From IMG/VR virus record IMGVR_UViG_3300025009_000254, positions 1 to 37,873 of that record: a stretch of 37,873 nucleotides of DNA; one strand, given 5' to 3'. The DNA comes from a virus. A program made the translations under genes and the position numbers. The notes below the pieces were generated by a model. The model searched no databases and had not been told where the DNA came from. It was given only the letters and a program-made list of their open reading frames with translations. Every line of letters starts with the position of its first letter. Position 1 is the stretch's first letter. Positions 21,482 through 28,978 of the stretch are shown here, in pieces.

Positions 21482-21509
21482 AGTATACACCATCTATATA
21501 TTCTGTCAA
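21482..21509 (-). promoter_or_regulatory. Early sigma70 promoter
   Basis: TTGACA (21509-21504), 16-base spacer, TATACT (21487-21482), in an A+T-rich gap. The sequence around the spacer (ATATATAGATGGTG) resembles the spacer of the promoter at 24608-24581. Confidence 0.78.
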
Positions 21510-21568
21510 TAGTTTTATAGATTATTTTATGCTTTTTTATATGGTCTGTGTAGTGGTTTTGGGGTAAA

Positions 21569-21859
21569 CTACTTAAAATCAGCTTGAACCAGCGCGACAA
21601 TCTCCGCGCACTTGTCCGGCTTGAATCCGCAGTTCATCGCTGAATTACAGGCTCCCCGATGGGTGCAAGCCTTATTGTGCGGGCTGTCGATCACGGCGCG
21701 GCCAAAGCGCTTCAGGTTCATTTTGCTTTGGCATATTTTATGGGCTACCTCGAAGCTATTGATATCCACCGGCAGCCCGCAGGCTTGGCATATTCCACCG
21801 TCCCGGCTGTAGATGGCAAGACGCTCTTCGTGCAAGGCTAGTTTCTGGCGGTCGGTCAT
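21569..21859 (-). CDS. HNH-type endonuclease
   Basis: ATG 21859 overlaps the previous stop (ATGA). The 96-residue protein has a CQAC knuckle (residues about 24-27), then SFEVAHKICQSK with the catalytic-type His, and NKACTHRGACNSAMNCG, which supplies the Asn/Cys part of the fold. Small free-standing HNH proteins can be nicking or homing enzymes, or packaging-associated enzymes. It lies far from terminase here, inside the early recombination cluster. The stop is TAG. Confidence 0.75.
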   Translation of the reverse strand: MTDRQKLALHEERLAIYSRDGGICQACGLPVDINSFEVAHKICQSKMNLKRFGRAVIDSPHNKACTHRGACNSAMNCGFKPDKCAEIVALVQADFK

Positions 21860-22059
21860 TTGTTTTTTACTGTCAGTATTAATGATTCGTCCGTCCCTTG
21901 CCTGGCCCATCCACCTTGGCAGTTGTAAAAACTGCCAGACATCACTTTGGCGTCAAGACTGTATTTGTCAAACGCACCAATAGCCTGCTTTTCAAAGTCG
22001 CTTTCAGGCGTAAGCACAAGCTGAGTATTCCCGTCCATAATCAATACTGCTGTTTTCAT
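21856..22059 (-). CDS. Hypothetical early protein (67 aa)
   Basis: Two ATGs compete. The second, at 22059, is seven bases from AGGAGG and is preferred; the first is only one base away. The product MKTAVLIMDGNTQLVLTPES ... GSFYNCQGGWARQGTDESLI is a beta-rich small domain of unknown role. Confidence 0.72.
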   Translation of the reverse strand: MKTAVLIMDGNTQLVLTPESDFEKQAIGAFDKYSLDAKVMSGSFYNCQGGWARQGTDESLILTVKNK

Positions 22060-22090
22060 CTTCATTCCTCCTGTAGTTTCTGGCGGGCGG

Positions 22091-22300
22091 TCATCTTAAC
22101 TGTTTTGGGTCTTTCTTTCCCGCCTTGGTAAAAACATCATGCCTGAACCGGTCGCAAAGTGCAGACAAAGCATCTTCATCAACTTCAGATAGCGACCATT
22201 TAAGCGATTCAGCAAACCCGTCTTGCCGTGGCTTTGGATCGGATTGCCCTATCACATAATTGGGCACTGTGAACGGTTGCAGTTTAATCTTCATTTCCAT
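22091..22300 (-). CDS. Hypothetical early protein (69 aa)
   Basis: The same start problem as its neighbour: GGGAGGA lies seven bases before ATG 22300, which is preferred over 22306. The product contains FTVPNYVIGQSDPKPRQDGF and VDEDALSALCDRFRHDVFTK. Unknown. Confidence 0.7.
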   Translation of the reverse strand: MEMKIKLQPFTVPNYVIGQSDPKPRQDGFAESLKWSLSEVDEDALSALCDRFRHDVFTKAGKKDPKQLR

Positions 22301-22302
22301 CT

Positions 22303-22746
22303 TCATTCCTCCCGTAAAACTATCCCCATCTCCCCGGCCAGGATGTGAGCTTCCTCAATACACCATGAGCATTGCAGGCTGTCCATGTCGGCCTCACTGA
22401 TTGGCATGGCCAGCCCATCGGCCAAAGAATAAACGATTGATCCATCAGGGCGCTGCTTGAGTGGCAAGCCCCGGCTTATCGCCTTGCGCTTGACGTACAA
22501 CTTGACATCGGCAAAGTCGTTTCCGGTTTCGTTGGCTATTTGCTGACATGCGCCGTTGAAATGATGGTTCTGGCTGTATTCTCCGGTTGACCGTAGCTTC
22601 CGGTATTTCTTGATCTCGACCGTGTACAGCCCGTCGCCTATTTCCTTGATAAACCGTGCGTACTCTTGGCGATAAATAGGCGGCACCTCGAAAGACACCG
22701 CGCAAGCTGTGCCTGTTTTTATCCGGGATACCGCTTTGAGTTTCAC
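22303..22746 (-). CDS. Recombination-cluster protein, possibly NinB-like
   Basis: GTG 22746 overlaps the YqaJ stop (GTGA). The 147-residue protein has a beta-rich N-terminus (TVEIKKYRKLRSTGEYSQNH) and helical HFNGACQQIANETGNDFADV, KLYVKRKAISRGLPLK, SEADMDSLQCSWCIEEAHIL and a C-terminal AGEMGIVLREE. The RS-x-x-QN...helix plan and its place beside ERF/YqaJ recall NinB/Orf-type recombination mediators. That link is tentative. Confidence 0.72.
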   Translation of the reverse strand: MKLKAVSRIKTGTACAVSFEVPPIYRQEYARFIKEIGDGLYTVEIKKYRKLRSTGEYSQNHHFNGACQQIANETGNDFADVKLYVKRKAISRGLPLKQRPDGSIVYSLADGLAMPISEADMDSLQCSWCIEEAHILAGEMGIVLREE

Positions 22747-23360
22747 TGCATGTTCCTCAGCTTTTCGGTCAGTTCGTCAAGCTCGGCCATGAACCGCTTT
22801 ATACCTTCAGTCACCAGATCAACCGGTAACTCTGCCCGGGTGAATCGCTTGCACCAGTAGCAGAGATTGTCTGGCAAGGCAGGATCGAACGATACAAAGT
22901 CCCACCAATCGGCCTGATAATTGATCAGGTTCCCGGTCATCTGGTAGATGTACGGCGTGTCAATCTTGCCGGTCATCATGGTTTTTATGTGCTTCTTGGT
23001 CTTTGGGCACTTAACCTCAATCCCACCTCCGGGAAGGATCAGGCCATCAGGCGAGCTCCAGAATCCTGGTATTGGTCCGTCATCTTTGCCGGGATGCTCG
23101 GTCACAATCTGAAAGGTTCGGACCTCGTAAGTTCCACGCGCCAGGGCTTCATTCTCTGTCCCGTCCTCGATCCATGACGGCGCCCGGTGGAATTGCTCGT
23201 AAGGCTTGCCGGTCAAGCGCTCACAAGCCAACTCGTACAGGTAATCCTCCCGCGTGGTTGCCATTGCTGAACCTTTGCCCTCGGCCAGCATGTCAGATAT
23301 CCGGGAGGCTGAGGGTTTGCCTAAGCGGGCGGCTCTCCATTCGTCGGTTCCCTGGATCAT
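22743..23360 (-). CDS. YqaJ/lambda-exonuclease-like viral recombinase nuclease
   Basis: A 205-residue member of the lambda exo/YqaJ family. IQGTDEWRAARLGKPSASRI is the family N-terminus, DGTENEALARGTYE (about 67-80) carries the conserved Glu, and SSPDGLI...GGIEVKCPK supplies the catalytic D105, E115 and K117. YIYQMTGNLINYQADWWDFV is the usual helix. It would degrade 5' ends to leave ssDNA for the ERF annealing protein two genes upstream. Confidence 0.92.
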   Translation of the reverse strand: MIQGTDEWRAARLGKPSASRISDMLAEGKGSAMATTREDYLYELACERLTGKPYEQFHRAPSWIEDGTENEALARGTYEVRTFQIVTEHPGKDDGPIPGFWSSPDGLILPGGGIEVKCPKTKKHIKTMMTGKIDTPYIYQMTGNLINYQADWWDFVSFDPALPDNLCYWCKRFTRAELPVDLVTEGIKRFMAELDELTEKLRNMQ

Positions 23361-23515
23361 GGATCTATCCGTTTCGCCATAATTAACCCTATCGCTGCAA
23401 GTAGCGTTACATATATGGCTTCGTCAATCTGGCCTTTCAGCATTAACACAATGCCAGTCGCCATAAGAATCACAGACACCGCCATTTCGGTAATAAACCA
23501 CACTATCTTTTTCAT
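23357..23515 (-). CDS. Small membrane protein between ERF and YqaJ
   Basis: ATG 23515 overlaps the ERF stop and its TGA overlaps the YqaJ ATG, both as ATGA. The 52-residue product MKKIVWFITEMAVSVILMAT, then GIVLMLKGQ, then AIYVTLLAAIGLIMAKRIDP has two membrane helices. The placement between two recombination enzymes is odd. It could tether or be a superinfection factor (inference). Confidence 0.75.
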   Translation of the reverse strand: MKKIVWFITEMAVSVILMATGIVLMLKGQIDEAIYVTLLAAIGLIMAKRIDP

Positions 23516-24288
23516 GGGCTTAACCTCTTGATCAGATCATTCTTGACGGCGATAAGCCTTGCTTGCCCTGCCTTGTCATTTTTCAGGGAATTAAAATGCT
23601 TCCTGTGGCAGACCATAAGTGCGTCAACCGTGGTCTGCTGGCTCATTTCCTCAAGCATGGGCCGGAGCTTGTCTTCAAGGTCGGTAACCTCTTCCGGTGT
23701 TTCGTCATCCTCACCGTATACGGTTATCCCGAAGCCGCCCTTAAAAGCGTATCGGTCGGCAAACGTAGCAGCTCCGGCTCTCTGTTTTGACGCACTGCTA
23801 AAATTATTGGCAGGTTCTATGTCGGCATCAAAATACGTGTCTTCCTCATGTCCGTACCCTGAGATAACACAATGCGACCTGACTTCACCTTCTTTTATTG
23901 TTTCATGATTGAATCGCCATGAAAAGCCGTGGTCATTGATTGTCTTGCCGTTGGCTTTAATCAGATCTTCAATAGCGGCATAATAATACAGAATCTTGCC
24001 CGACCTGTCTTTGACTGGCCTGGTTTTCTCTACAGGCACCAAATCTTTCTGCATAAGTGCAAAGTTTTCGTTAAAATGTTGCTTTGCAAGCCTAGCCTCA
24101 GTCCTTTCCTTGAGTGCAGTATACCGGTCAAGAACGTCAATATTCCCTGCGGTAAATATCAGTTCCATGAGCCGTTCTTCCTGAGTGATACCGGTGGCTG
24201 GCTCAAAATGCTTTTTAGCCACTGCGGTTAATTCGGGCGCGGCCTTTGCCGGTTCGGTTTCAGTTTCAGGATCAAATAAATCTGACAT
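23512..24288 (-). CDS. erf: ERF family single-strand annealing protein
   Basis: ATG 24288 follows GGGGGAATCA; the longer frame is rejected. The 258-residue protein has the ERF core: LAKQHFNENFALMQKDLVPV, KILYYYAAIEDLIKANGKTI, NDHGFSWRFNHETIKEGEVR, CVISGYGHEEDTYFDADIEP, and SSASKQRAGAATFADRYAFKGGFGI, whose AxTYxxRY-like end is diagnostic. It anneals complementary ssDNA in phage recombination and probably genome circularisation. Confidence 0.92.
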   Translation of the reverse strand: MSDLFDPETETEPAKAAPELTAVAKKHFEPATGITQEERLMELIFTAGNIDVLDRYTALKERTEARLAKQHFNENFALMQKDLVPVEKTRPVKDRSGKILYYYAAIEDLIKANGKTINDHGFSWRFNHETIKEGEVRSHCVISGYGHEEDTYFDADIEPANNFSSASKQRAGAATFADRYAFKGGFGITVYGEDDETPEEVTDLEDKLRPMLEEMSQQTTVDALMVCHRKHFNSLKNDKAGQARLIAVKNDLIKRLSP

Positions 24289-24298
24289 TGATTCCCCC

Positions 24299-24556
24299 TT
24301 AATCATCTTCATCATCCGGGTCTGGCCATGGCAATGTATCTGCATAATCAGCCATGTTTGACATCATATCTTCCGGGTTATCCGCATAGACGCACATAAA
24401 AGCGCCAATTATACAACGCATTTCTTCAAGCCCTTCCTTGATCTGCTCAAACGAATCATCAAGGCCGTTTTCTGCCACGGCTTCACGGTAGGCATTTACC
24501 GTTTTCCGGTACGCTTCACCCATGTTTCGCCTCAATCCATCAATACTTACTCTCAC
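24299..24556 (-). CDS. Acidic early protein (85 aa)
   Basis: GTG 24556 behind AAGGAGGAAACA, first gene after the promoter at 24608. The product is helical with a strongly acidic C-terminus (DTLPWPDPDDEDD) and contains GEAYRKTVNAYREAVAENGL and LEEMRCIIGAFMCVYADNPE. Unknown; the acidic tail could be DNA-mimic-like, which is speculation. Confidence 0.75.
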   Translation of the reverse strand: MRVSIDGLRRNMGEAYRKTVNAYREAVAENGLDDSFEQIKEGLEEMRCIIGAFMCVYADNPEDMMSNMADYADTLPWPDPDDEDD

Positions 24557-24580
24557 TGTTTCCTCCTTCGGATACCATCA

Positions 24581-24608
24581 ATTCTAGCATATCTATATAG
24601 TTTGTCAA
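24581..24608 (-). promoter_or_regulatory. Early sigma70 promoter of the recombination cluster
   Basis: TTGACA (24608-24603), 16-base spacer, TAGAAT (24586-24581), with an A/T-rich upstream element; start near 24574. Confidence 0.78.
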
Positions 24609-24624
24609 GGTTTTTTATTGATTT

Positions 24625-26865
24625 TTATTGTTCGTCAAAATTAAGTATCCCAGTTGTAGTGTGCTTTTCGCACTCGGTAAGATTCTCTACAGCCTGGTTA
24701 TAGTAGGACTGTTTAAGCTCGATTCCCACAAACCTGCGGCCAAGCCGGATTGATTCGTACCCCTCCGACCCTATCCCTGCAAAAGGCGACAATACCAGGT
24801 CGCCAGGGTTTGTCCAAAGCTGCAATGCCCTATGAATTACCTGCAACTGCAATGGGCAAATATGGCGCTCATCCTTGTCATCCCTGGCGCTCCGGTGCTG
24901 CAATGTATCCGATGGGTTGATATCCATCCATACCGGGCTGGCGTACCGCTGCCAGATGTCGATTGACAATCGGCCTTGACTGGTAAAGGTGGACTGGTCG
25001 CCTTCGAAGTGGTCAAGCTCTCCGTGTACCGGCTCCGGGTTGGCTCCGGGTTTCCGCATAGTCACAAGGTAATCCGGCACTCCCTGGCGGCTCATGCACG
25101 AATCCTTGACAATCTGCTTGTGCAGTAGCCCGATAGCCTTTGTCCTTTGCATGGCGGTTACCGGATCTTTCCATATGCAGACCTCGGAATGGAATATGAA
25201 CCCTTCGGACTGGAAAGCCCTGATCAAGTCTCCCCGGAAGTCGGATATACCGATATATCCATGATGGGTCTTTGTAGTGGGCAAATTCATACAGTGGAAT
25301 GATACAAGCCTGCCTGGCTTCAATACCCTGTACAGTTCTTTGACAAGAAACTGGAAGTGTCTTGCGAATTCCTCCTCATCCTTTGCGTTGCCCATGTCAC
25401 GGTCGGATGCGCTGTAAGTGTACAGGCTGGCAAATGGTGGAGAGAATACGGAAAAATGAATTGACTCATCGTCAAGCTCTTTCACGCGTTCCACGCAATC
25501 GCCAAGCATCATTCGCCAATTGTTGCCGTGCCGATCATCGGTATTGTAATCGTCCTTTGTACGTTCGATTCCGCGTATGTTTTCTGTGTTTATTTCATGC
25601 ATGTTTTCAACCATCATTTCAGCCATGCGCATTGCATCATCCTCCTTGCGCTGGATATTCTTTACCACTGCTCCTTCAATGTCGCTTGTGATAACCCGGC
25701 ACTTGACTGGATACTTCTGGCCAAACCGCCAGCATCGGCGCACGGCCTGGTAGAACGCTTCGTATGAATCAGACAATCCGACAAAAAATACATTGTGACA
25801 AGATTGCCAGTTCATCCCGAATCCGGCAATCTTTGGCTTCGTGACAAGCACCCTGATTTTACCTTCCGAGAATTCCAGCATAGACTTGACCTTGTGCGAT
25901 TCGCTATCGGCACCTTTGACCTCAACGGCATCCGGTATCAGCTTTGTCAACTCTGCTGATTCGTCGTTCAGGTCGCACCATACAAGGCACTGATCCTTTG
26001 TAGCGTTGACAATATCGGCGCACGCTTGCACCCGGTCTGATATGGTAGCCCTTCGCGCTCCCTGCCTTTCCTGCAAGGTTTGGGCTTCCATGGCAAACAG
26101 CATCCCGTCTGCTGGATCCTCGCTATGAACAGTGACTTGTGACATTTCAAGCGGTGGCAGAATGAAGTTGTTATCATCATATCCAAGGTCGGACGGCTTG
26201 CGGATCATGACCGCCCATGAGCAAACCCATCGCCAGAACTCGGATTCCGCATGACCCTTGATTCTCCATTGTGAAGTGTCGCCACCATCATGGACAAAGA
26301 ACATGGACAGCATTTCGGTCCGGGTCATTGATCCAAGGAACTCCGCATGGTTGCCAAGTTCCATGAAATCGTTGGGTGCCGGAGTTGCCGTACAAGCAAG
26401 CCGGTACTGAACATCGCCGAAACGCTCGATCAGGTCTGTCCGGTATTTTCCGGTGTAGCTTTTCAGTATTGACGATTCATCGAGTACTATCCCGGTGAAC
26501 ATGTCCGGGTCAAAATGCTCTATCCGCTCATAGTTGGTTATGGTCACTCGGCTTGATATCTCGCCGTCCGGGCTGTATCTGACTTCATCCTCGTGGAACT
26601 TCTGAGCCTCACGGATGGTCTGTGCCGATACCGCAAGCGGAGCCACGATCAATACGCGCCCTGGTATGTGATGCGCCCATTCAAGCTGCATCGGTGTCTT
26701 GCCCATTCCGCAATCGGCAAAAATGGCAGCACGTCCACGCTTCAATGCCCATTTGACTATATCCCGCTGAAAGTCAAAAAGCATCGGGTTAAGATCCGGT
26801 ACTACTGCAAGCCCTGTTGGCCTGTCTATGATCTTTTTCTTTCTCAAGAACTCGTCATATTCCAT
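24625..26865 (-). CDS. SF2 (SNF2-like) helicase fused to a DNA methyltransferase
   Basis: A 746-residue two-enzyme protein. Helicase: Walker A ADCGMGKT (50-57), VLIVAPLAVSAQT (71-83), DESS box (129-132), TATPAP (159-164), then the second RecA lobe with GFGMNWQSC and the arginine-finger motif QAVRRCWRFGQ. Methyltransferase: MMLGDCVERVKEL, motif IV SPPF (475-478), KELYRVLKPGRLVSFH, and motif I LSPFAGIGSEGYESIRLGRRFVGIEL (from about 692), i.e. beta-class N4/N6 order with the recognition region between. It probably moves on DNA and methylates it to protect the phage from restriction. Catalytic residues look intact. Preceded by leader unit C. Confidence 0.92.
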   Translation of the reverse strand: MEYDEFLRKKKIIDRPTGLAVVPDLNPMLFDFQRDIVKWALKRGRAAIFADCGMGKTPMQLEWAHHIPGRVLIVAPLAVSAQTIREAQKFHEDEVRYSPDGEISSRVTITNYERIEHFDPDMFTGIVLDESSILKSYTGKYRTDLIERFGDVQYRLACTATPAPNDFMELGNHAEFLGSMTRTEMLSMFFVHDGGDTSQWRIKGHAESEFWRWVCSWAVMIRKPSDLGYDDNNFILPPLEMSQVTVHSEDPADGMLFAMEAQTLQERQGARRATISDRVQACADIVNATKDQCLVWCDLNDESAELTKLIPDAVEVKGADSESHKVKSMLEFSEGKIRVLVTKPKIAGFGMNWQSCHNVFFVGLSDSYEAFYQAVRRCWRFGQKYPVKCRVITSDIEGAVVKNIQRKEDDAMRMAEMMVENMHEINTENIRGIERTKDDYNTDDRHGNNWRMMLGDCVERVKELDDESIHFSVFSPPFASLYTYSASDRDMGNAKDEEEFARHFQFLVKELYRVLKPGRLVSFHCMNLPTTKTHHGYIGISDFRGDLIRAFQSEGFIFHSEVCIWKDPVTAMQRTKAIGLLHKQIVKDSCMSRQGVPDYLVTMRKPGANPEPVHGELDHFEGDQSTFTSQGRLSIDIWQRYASPVWMDINPSDTLQHRSARDDKDERHICPLQLQVIHRALQLWTNPGDLVLSPFAGIGSEGYESIRLGRRFVGIELKQSYYNQAVENLTECEKHTTTGILNFDEQ

Positions 26866-26879
26866 GTTGCCCTTTCAAT

Positions 26880-26960
26880 AAAAAAAGCCCCCAGCCGGTG
26901 AGAGACGGCAAAGGGCTTAAGCGTTCGCGAATCGCTCCCGGAGTCTCTCACCCCTCCGGC
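26880..26960 (-). terminator. Leader/attenuator of the helicase-methylase gene (unit C)
   Basis: Two folds compete. Fold 1 pairs GCCGG and TGAGAGAC (26960-26943, five-base bulge) with GTCTCTCA and CCGGC (26906-26894). Fold 2 is a terminator: AAGCCC (26918-26913) with GGGCTT (26890-26885), followed by seven U (26886-26880, partly in the stem). The 3' arm of fold 1 lies in the loop of fold 2 while its 5' arm lies outside, so the two cross and cannot both form without a pseudoknot. A hairpin around TTCGCGAA fills the middle. This is the layout of an attenuator or antiterminator. Confidence 0.6.
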
Positions 26961-26976
26961 AACGATCTATTGACTA

Positions 26977-27005
26977 ACGGTATCACGGGTTCGGCTGTCT
27001 GTCAA
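26977..27005 (-). promoter_or_regulatory. Sigma70 promoter before unit C
   Basis: TTGACA (27005-27000), 17-base spacer, TACCGT (26982-26977). The 15 bases GAATATGATTGACAG (27013-26999) are identical to those before unit A at 16623-16609. The promoter lies in the 3' end of the HTH-like gene 26983-27300. Confidence 0.68.
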
Positions 27006-27300
27006 TCATATTCCGTTTTTCCGCTTCCTCGATTACCCATCCGGCCCATGGTGCAGGATAGCCCAGGCTGGAACTGATCTGTTCAAGGCTCAGGCCTGAT
27101 GCTCGTAATCCGAGTACAATCCCGACCTGTTGGACGCGCAAGCTGAACGCTTCGGCCATGGCTTGTTCCTTGGCTTCCTTCTTGTCTTTGCGCCCACGTG
27201 TATTGTCATAGTCAACCGTCGGCGGGCGCGGCGCTGTAAGGCGTAGGTGTATCGGCGCGTTGTGGTTGGCGCCTATCCATGGCGGGATAACTGGACTCAT
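26983..27300 (-). CDS. HTH-like small protein
   Basis: A 105-residue protein whose ATG overlaps the previous stop (ATGA). After a Pro-rich, basic N-terminus (TAPRPPTVDYDNTRGRKDKK) comes VQQVGIVLGLRASGLSLEQI, SSSLGYPAPWAGWVIEEAEK, a helix-turn-helix pattern. It may be a regulator or a DNA-packaging/replication accessory factor. Its end overlaps the promoter of unit C. Confidence 0.72.
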   Translation of the reverse strand: MSPVIPPWIGANHNAPIHLRLTAPRPPTVDYDNTRGRKDKKEAKEQAMAEAFSLRVQQVGIVLGLRASGLSLEQISSSLGYPAPWAGWVIEEAEKRNMIDRQPNP

Positions 27301-27464
27301 TTGACACCAGCCTCTTCAAACAGTTTTGACCACTTGTGAACCCACTCTTCAAGGTTCAATGCTTGTTTGCGGAATATCTGGAGTTCATAGGCTATGGCAA
27401 CCTGATCCTCTTTGGACAGCTCCCCGGCCAGTCCTTTGGTTATCAGTTCATCGGTTTTACTCAC
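27297..27464 (-). CDS. Small helical protein (55 aa)
   Basis: GTG 27464 overlaps the YopX-gene stop (GTGA) and its TGA overlaps the next ATG. The product SKTDELITKGLAGELSKEDQ, then VAIAYELQIFRKQALNLEEW, then VHKWSKLFEEAGVK is all-helical. Unknown. Confidence 0.72.
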   Translation of the reverse strand: MSKTDELITKGLAGELSKEDQVAIAYELQIFRKQALNLEEWVHKWSKLFEEAGVK

Positions 27465-28096
27465 TGACCTTTTCCTTTGTGCCTATCTTTGTATTCCTGT
27501 ATTTCATTTTTAGGCTTTTCGCTTTCATTGCCAAATCTCTGACACCCGCCACCTGTGCGGTACTTGGCCTGATCTTCTTCGCTCAAGCTCCAAAAATCGT
27601 TGACAATATCAACCACATAACCGGGCACCCGCTGGTATGGATTCCCGCTTTTATTTAGCGGCCATGGCCCACCGCCACCAGGTAGTTCTATGACTATTCC
27701 CCTGTACTCGTAAATCCTCGGGCCGCAGATATAGCCGGTCATGGTAGCAACTCCGGGTTTTTTGTGGATGTTGCCGATGACCGATATGGCATGGTTGACC
27801 ACAAAACACTTGACGTAATCATGAAACATTGATGATGTTTTTGCTGAACTATACACCACACAGGCACACCCATCGACTGTAGCGATTCTTGCAAGCCATT
27901 TATCTCCCTGCCCGTCGTTAAGCTCGACAATATCCCCTTCATAAATCTCCCGGCCATTCTTGTCACAAAGCCCTGTAAACTGTTCAACGGCGTATTGTTC
28001 GCATTCAAGCTCATGCAAAAACATATCCCGTACTGTATCGGGATGCATGTATTGCTTGCGGTCGTTTACATAAACCCGAAATTTTATTTCACGCAT
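27461..28096 (-). CDS. YopX family protein with extra C-terminal domain
   Basis: ATG 28096 follows GGAGGGGAAAG; the longer frame is rejected. Residues 1-115 are a YopX domain: MREIKFRVYVNDRKQYMHPD, QFTGLCDKNGREIYEGDIVE, and the closing VIGNIHKKP. The other half is a second module, TGYICGPRIYEYRGIVIELP, GGPWPLNKSGNPYQRVPGYV and AKYRTGGGCQRFGNESEKPK, which elsewhere looks like an independent small phage protein. A fusion, or loss of a stop and start, is likely. Function of both is unknown. Confidence 0.82.
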   Translation of the reverse strand: MREIKFRVYVNDRKQYMHPDTVRDMFLHELECEQYAVEQFTGLCDKNGREIYEGDIVELNDGQGDKWLARIATVDGCACVVYSSAKTSSMFHDYVKCFVVNHAISVIGNIHKKPGVATMTGYICGPRIYEYRGIVIELPGGGGPWPLNKSGNPYQRVPGYVVDIVNDFWSLSEEDQAKYRTGGGCQRFGNESEKPKNEIQEYKDRHKGKGQ

Positions 28097-28250
28097 CTTT
28101 CCCCTCCGCTCTGTAAACCGTGCGCCCGTGTTCGTCAACCTCTGGTATTGGGCGTTCGTCAATCCAGTTGCTTGACGCTACATTCAGGCAACACATAACC
28201 ACAAACACAATGCCGCCGCCGATGAATAGACCGGCAATAAATTGGATCAT
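28089..28250 (-). CDS. DUF3789-like small membrane protein
   Basis: ATG 28250 overlaps the stop of the transglycosylase gene (ATGA). The 53-residue product begins MIQFIAGLFIGGGIVFVVMC and continues CLNVASSNWIDERPIPEVDE, the one-helix, CCLxxAS pattern of DUF3789 phage proteins. Its stop overlaps the YopX start. Unknown role in the membrane. Confidence 0.75.
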   Translation of the reverse strand: MIQFIAGLFIGGGIVFVVMCCLNVASSNWIDERPIPEVDEHGRTVYRAEGKDA

Positions 28251-28771
28251 TTAAAAACCTCCTTGACATATCTCTCTGTCTTATCCGGCCACGGACGGGA
28301 TTTTGCCCGCTCCGGCCCGCAGTTGTACGCGGCTACGGCATATTGCCAGTCACCGAACGTCTTGTAATTCGATGCCAGATACCTAGCCGCGACCTTGATC
28401 GACACCAACGGATTGAATGGGTCTATTATCTGCCCATTGTTGAACCGATTGGAAAAGTCGATCAGATACCGGCTGTTGAGCTGCGCTATTCCAAGATCCC
28501 ATGTGCCGCTGTCGGCGTTATAATTTTCTGCGTACTCGTAATAGCCAGATTCATAATCAATAACACCGGCCAATATCCACGCTGGCACCCCGGCGGCTTT
28601 GGCTTCCATCTCTATCACGCCCCGGTACGGAAATGGCGCATCCCACATTGGGGACAGGTCGTACCCCGGGCCTGATGTGATGGCCGGTACCGCTATCTGG
28701 TATCCAGTCGCCGACCCCTTGATTGGGTAGGGGATGGATAGAATGGCGATGCAGACCATCAAGGCTTTCAT
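28247..28771 (-). CDS. Secreted lytic transglycosylase (SLT domain)
   Basis: A 174-residue protein with a signal-like N-terminus (MKALMVCIAILSIPYPIKGS) and a soluble lytic transglycosylase domain: GVPAWILAGVIDYESGYYEY with catalytic Glu about 74, WDLGIAQLNSRYLIDFSNRF, SIKVAARYLASNYKTFGDWQ and AVAAYNCGPERA. It cleaves peptidoglycan glycan strands from the periplasm. It lies in the early region, 3 kb from the lysis cassette, so it may serve entry, spread or wall remodelling rather than timed lysis. Confidence 0.9.
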   Translation of the reverse strand: MKALMVCIAILSIPYPIKGSATGYQIAVPAITSGPGYDLSPMWDAPFPYRGVIEMEAKAAGVPAWILAGVIDYESGYYEYAENYNADSGTWDLGIAQLNSRYLIDFSNRFNNGQIIDPFNPLVSIKVAARYLASNYKTFGDWQYAVAAYNCGPERAKSRPWPDKTERYVKEVFK

Positions 28772-28774
28772 GGC

Positions 28775-28975
28775 TCAACTCTTTGGCAAGTACGGGCTAC
28801 AGTACATAAGGTCTTTGGCCGGTGGCTTCAGGAAATGCGACGGGGTCAGCGGGCCGGGAAAAAACCTTGCACAAGCCGGGCATAACCTGTGGCTTTTTAC
28901 ACCCTGGCACAATGACTCCAGATCGTAGCGCCTTACATCGGCGTGGTAGGCTCCGGGTTTCCATCCTGTTTGCAT
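28775..28975 (-). CDS. Small Cys-containing protein (66 aa)
   Basis: ATG 28975 follows AGAGGTGACCA and sits three bases after the previous stop. The product contains VRRYDLESLCQGVKSHRLCP, ACARFFPGPLTPSHFL and MYCSPYLPKS. The CxxC pair plus outer Cys may bind zinc. Spacing to both neighbours is normal, supporting a real gene. Confidence 0.62.
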   Translation of the reverse strand: MQTGWKPGAYHADVRRYDLESLCQGVKSHRLCPACARFFPGPLTPSHFLKPPAKDLMYCSPYLPKS

Positions 28976-28978
28976 TGG

